NCBI GenBank assembly: GCA_014526335.1
Contig: JACTAT010000022.1
Coordinates: forward strand, 2,449,436-2,513,435
DNA: 64,000 bases
DNA from: Chrysaora quinquecirrha
Lineage: Eukaryota > Cnidaria > Scyphozoa > Semaeostomeae > Pelagiidae
Direction of reading: 5' to 3'
The translations under genes were made by a program, and so were the position numbers. Within the stretch, counting starts at the first letter, position 1. Each line of letters begins with the position of its first letter. The notes under the pieces were generated by a model, which was given only the letters and a program-made list of their open reading frames with translations, made no database searches and was not told where the DNA came from. Below, piece by piece: positions 55,647 through 61,600 of this stretch.

Positions 55647-58600
55647 ATGGATGGATGGATGGATGGATGGATGGATGGATGGATGGATGGATGGATGGAT
55701 TGATGGATGGATTGATGGATGGATTGATGGATGGATGGGTGGAAGGATGGCTTGATGGGTCGATGAATGGATTGAAGGATGGATGGATGGATGGATGGAA
55801 GGATGGCTTGATGGATCGATGAATGGATTGATGGATGGATTTAGGGATTTCTCTGCATAGAGAATCTCACAAATTTACAATATAAACATCTTAGGCTCAT
55901 TTTTTTTGTAGACATCGATATTCGAGTCATAAAACCATCACTTTTCGTTGGTATGCTTTACAGCCCATTCCTTGGCAACAACACAACAAAACTTTCCATG
56001 CCGCAAGAAGTTATTACAGCGGAAGAAAGCCTTTCGAATCAAATTAAGTATCTACAAAGATCTTAACAATATATACACTTTTTACGATGTTTTCTTGATT
56101 TTTCCGGGAGCAAATCGCCCTCTTAGAGCACCCTCTATGTTTTATGAAATAAGATATGTATCCTGGGGTTACTTGACCCTGAAATGTCAAGGTTGTGCCC
56201 CCGAGTTTTTACAAACCAATTCACATTTACGGTATTGTTTTACGCATTCAGCCACCCAGTTTTATGATTGTGATTTTTTTTACGCATTCAGCCACCCAGT
56301 ATGAATTTGTGTACCAAATGTTATGGAAATTTGGTTCTATACCCACTTTTAAGGTATTTTAGACATTAATCGGACCCAGTTGTAATGAGTTTTCGATGAA
56401 AAAACCCACCCATATGATGGGGCACATACCTATCAGCCTACATTAGGGAGTACCCCCGGGATATGTATATAGTAACATGGTACTTTAGTAAGTAAAAGGC
56501 CAATTTGAATAAGATATCGCCTCAGCTTTCAATCATTTTCTCTTGTAGCTAGACCCCATCTGAAGCCCAGCTTTTTACGGTACTTTATTCCAATGATAAT
56601 AATGGATTTTTCTTTATTTTAGGCACAATTGTCACTGTTCAATTAGCTTCCACAACAATTCGAAAACTTCTTCAGACAGAATCTAATCAGATTAATTCCA
56701 TACTCGTTTCAAGTAGAATTTTTGTGGCGAACACAAGCATATTTTCAAATTTGCAAAAACCAATTGTCATTGAGTTCCAGGTAGATAATGTGTTATTTGA
56801 TTTGATTTGATTTGATTTGATTTGATTTGATTTGATTTGATTTCAGTTGATTTCAGTTGATTTGATTTGATTTGATTTGATTTGATTTGATTTCAGTTGA
56901 TTTGATTTGATTTGATGATTTGATTTGATTTGATTTGATTTGATTTGATTTGATTTGATTTCAGTTGATTTGATTTGATTTGATTTGATTTGATTTGATT
57001 TGATTTGATTTGATTTGAGTTGATTTCAGTTGATTTGATTTGATTTGATTTGATTTGATTTGATTTCAGTTGATTTGATTTGATTTGATGATTTGATTTG
57101 ATTTGATTTGATTTGATTTCAGTTGATTTGATTTGATTTGATTTGATTTGATTTGATTTGATTTGATTTGATGATTTGATTTGATTTGATTTGATTTCAG
57201 TTGATTTGATTTGATTTGATTTGATTTGAATTGAATTGATTACTGTGGTTTTCTGGTTGGCATTTGTTTTGATTTTACATAATTACATTTAAAATAAATG
57301 TTCCTGGTCTTACGATTACAACCGTTTTTGCGCGGAAAAGGCTGAGCTGAAAATGCATTCACCTGACTAACGTTTCTCATATTAAGCCGGGCTGAATGTT
57401 ACCCCCACTGAAGCGAGCAAGCCCGACCACCCGGCTTATCTCGCCTCATATAAGCAGCCGAGGAATTATATAGTCATGTCTCAGTACTTAAAGTTTCCTA
57501 AGTTTCGAGTACTTAAAGTTTGGCTTTGGCGTGTGGTATGATTAACTAATATCTTTTGAACTTAGTGGCGTGGCAAAGGGGGAGGGGAGGGTAGGGAGGG
57601 GACAAGTGCCCCGGGTGCCACTTCGTTTGGGGCGCTGACTGGAAATGTGACTGAAAGGAGAATGTAGGGGGCGCAACGTTCGTGTCTGCCTCCAGGGGTC
57701 CAAGAAGACGGTCGCTACGCCACTAATTCCCTTCATTTTCATCTTATTTTTAAACATATAAATAATCTCCACCGAATTTTTTGATTCGCAGATCTTAAGT
57801 AACGAAACAAATGGCAACAATTTATGTTCATTCTTAGACGAAAGATATCTGTAAGTTAATTCTCTAAAAACTCTTTTTCTGCTGCTGCTTCGTTCTTGTG
57901 GGTGCAAGATTGAATTATGTACATCATCCGTGTCCATAAAGTTTGAAAAAGCATCCTTTTGACTAGATTTATTGCAGGCTTAATATTACTTATGAAGGAC
58001 ATTTGTCTGGTCAAGTTTTCGTGGCTCAAACGCTGTTCTGGAACCTTTTGGCGAATTACCACTTTTTAATTAGAGTAAAACGCATCAACATTAACGTGTC
58101 TGGGGTTTAGCTGGACGCCCATACTCATAACCAAGCTGCCCCTGGGGGAGAGGAGTATTTCTAATAGCATAGGCTCAAATTAGAATGACCACTTTCCTCT
58201 TTTCAGTAAAACAGCGTATAAGGCGAGGCTGAGGTATGAAAACAATTATTTTTTTTACATGTTCTTCATAGCTAGGCCCTCAGTTAGCAGTTCAATTTGT
58301 TTGAAAATATAAGTCAAAGTTTGAAGCTGTTGTTTTGCTATTGCTCTCTTTTGCTAATTAGAATTTAATGTGCTTTAATTTTAGAGCCAAAGACGTGAGT
58401 CTATGGTCTGGTAAAGGCTGCGTGTTGTTCAGCAAAACGCTAACTCTGTGATATGTCACTGCTATCATATGACAACCTTTGCTTTAGTTACTGATTCACA
58501 AAACGTTTGGGTAAATACTTATACACACTATACTATATAACTACTTTATAAACCTTACCTTATGTAATACTAAAAAAATCTAGATCTTTTTAGTTTGAAA

Positions 58601-61600
58601 AGTTGGTATCAGCCAAACAGGGGACTCACGCTAGCGAATCTATAATCGCTACTGTGGTGGATAATCACTACTATGGTGGTACTATTTGCGTACTGTGGTG
58701 GTAGTTTCTGCGTACTCTGGTGGTTAATCACTACTTGTGGTGGGTTACTATGCTTGCGGTGGTGGCAGTTTTGGCGTACTGTTGTGGATTTTGTGTGTTT
58801 TTTCTTGCTTGATCTATAGAGTTTTGCTATGATTTCGTATTCACCACATAAAGCATTATAACCCACCACAAGTGGTGATTATCTACCACAGTACGCAAAA
58901 ACTACTACCACCACAGTACGCAAATAGTACCACCACAGTAGTGATTATCCACCACAGTACATAGTGATTATAGATTCGCTAGCGTGGGACTAGCTTTAAC
59001 TGGATGACCCTACAGGAAAGGGCTTAATAAAAGGGGGACATTTTAGAGTGGTTCTAATTTCAAATCTTTGCTCCACAAGGGAGCATTTTAGAGAGGGAGG
59101 TTGCTAGAAAAGAGCCTGAATAAGGGAGATTTTTTATAGCGTGCTAGTTCAAGTCTATGCTTCAGAAAGGGGCTTAATAGACAACGGGCTTCATATAGGG
59201 AGGCTTAACAGAGGGGGCTTGTTCAAAGCTTTGTTTCGAAAGGGGGCTTAATAGAGAGGGTGCTTAGTAGAAAAGGGGCTGACCAAAAGGGGGACTTATG
59301 GAGGTTGTTCTTTTAAAATTTTTTCTCCAAAAGGGAGTTTTATAGAGAGGCGATTAGTAGAAAAGGAGTTTAATAGGAGTTTTTAAGGGAACGTTGATAG
59401 AGAGGGGGGGGCTTCACAGAAAAGTGTACAGCTGTACAGCTTTAACACTCTATGCCCAATTTACTAGATAACGGATTAAAAATTAGTTTTTATGCTATTT
59501 ATGTTCTTTATTTTTCAGAGTAAGCTTGACCAAAATCAGCAGAAAGTTCTCTCAGTTATTTCAACGAGCGGATCAATCATAACTGTTATTTGCTGCATAT
59601 TGTCGATACTCATTTTCAAGTTCTTCAAGTAAGAGTTCGTTTTATCACTGATTTATTCTTCAACTTCATCGTACATTCGATTTCTATTCAAAATTAACTG
59701 AACTTGCTAGGAAGCACATATCTTTGGCCCTTAAAGCCAGATTTCCGTCAAACAAAAGGATTTTAAAGGGATTTCTATATAAACAATTGGATTTCGCGAA
59801 AAGGTGTATGAAATTTCCAAGGGGTGAATTTCCTCTTGGATTGATACTTGGAATTCGTAGAACTGAATGAATACTGTCTTTTACAAGTCTATTTTTGCAG
59901 CTCTTATCTTCATCAATCAAAGAAGCTTCTTTGAGCCAAATTCCAGTGTCACTTTCCAGTCTAACTTTTGGGTGAAAACTGGACCCTGTTGTCAGGGACG
60001 CACATAAGGGGTGTGGGGGTATAACACCCCCCAGTGTTTTGAATATGCGCCATGGCTGTTGTACAGAATATTCACCCAAGTCTCATATCACCCAAATGAG
60101 ATTGCATGCAGTAACCCTTGGAATCTTTTATGATCTCAAACTGTTTCAATTTAAGAAATTCAGATTAAGATATTTAGAGACAACTTTTTAATTTTAGAAA
60201 GCTGACAACAACTGTATTCATCCACATTAACCTTGCTGTTTCTTTGCTTTTCACTCACTTGGTTTTCATATTTGCTTCTCACGAGGCCATCTTGTACCGA
60301 AAGGTAAGATTCTATCTTTATTTCGTGTCTACTTGAAGCCTGATATTCAACCAAAGCAGTGCCAGTCGTCAAAATAGTAGGATGGCAGCCCGGGGATACT
60401 TAGTATCATTTGGGTACCGTACGGGTATGTGCCGCCCATATGGGTGAATTTTTAGCCCTGAAATTCTCTAAACATGGGTATGATTTTAACCAAAACCCCA
60501 TAAAAGTGGATGGCAAATTGAAGAAAGTCCAAAAATCCAGCTTTATTTCGGTGGAAGTTCGGGCTACATGGTTTTTATTTAACATAGAACCTAGCTCAAG
60601 GCCTAGTTTTGAAGTTCCTTATTTTTGGAACTCTTTTGATTCAATTGTAGCTCCAACATAATTCAATTCAATTCAATTCAATTATAGTTCCTTTGTCGTA
60701 AAGTAACCAATGGTTGTATCAATAAACCCTTGCTCCACCTTATCTAAGCAACAGAAAAGCCTCAATTGCATGAAATGCGCATAAAGTTTGTGCACATGCT
60801 TTATTTACTAATTAAACTCATTACAGCATATTTTTGTGAAGACGAACTTTCAAAACTTATCCTTGTACTCAAAAGAGTTTATGTACACAGCAAGTATTAT
60901 GAGAAAGTTTTATTGGCATTGAAGCTACGGTCCGCAAATAAAAAAGATTCTAAAGCGGGTTCCTTTTTTTTTCGAACACCTTGTAGAAGTAAGTACTAAT
61001 GCATCTATACACGCATTTTTTTTATAAGGAAGTGCTTTATAAGGAAGGTAGTACTCGGATAGGCAAAAACTTAAGGAATTCCAGTACTGGATCGGAGACT
61101 TTTAAGGAATCTGACTTTATTAAAAAATGATGAAGTCTTATAAAGCTGATCCTTTACATGTATAAAACTACAAGCAACACTCTTATTGTCAATGGTTTAA
61201 TTAGTATTCTTTCTATTCGTCTTCTGACACCACCATGTCCCTATATTTCTGTGTCCCAGGTTTATTTTAAAGAAGCAAGTATAAAAGTTAAGGAATCGGT
61301 AAGGAATTTTCAGTACTCAAATTTGACTGTCAGTTAAGGAATTTTCAGTACTGAGCCTGAGCCGAACTTCCTTATAAAAAAAAGCGTGTATTTCATGACA
61401 GGTTCTGTGCAAATGGACTGCAATCATGCTGCATTTCTTTCTACTTTCCCTTTTCTGTTGGATGCTTTTGGAAGGAATTCAGCTTTATTTCAAATTGGTC
61501 AAAGTTTTTGAAAACAGACAGAAGAAGCGATTTTGTTTTGCTTTTGGCTGGGGTGAGTGATTCCATGTTTTCTGATTCACTTTTTCAATCAGTCGGACAA

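Larger units (their letters stand above)
54147..56780 (+). other. GPCR exons 9-12: GAIN domain
   Basis: Exons 54147-54215, 55150-55276, 55912-55950 and 56623-56780. They read [53 protein letters not shown] and [20 protein letters not shown] ... QKPIVIEFQ: helical then beta-strand segments ending in the IxxxF strand that precedes the GPS in adhesion GPCRs. Phases 0-0, 0-1, 1-1, 1-0 link without conflict. Confidence 0.75.

Noticed and set aside
55205..55822. Frames reading MDGW repeats
   Set aside because: Shadow of the GGAT microsatellite; the start of one frame overlaps a real GPCR exon in another frame.
58445..58448. Selenocysteine or programmed frameshift at the GPS TGA
   Set aside because: The conserved motif resumes in a different frame, so recoding of TGA would not restore it. 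No slippery site or pseudoknot is seen, and three similar single-base losses occur nearby.
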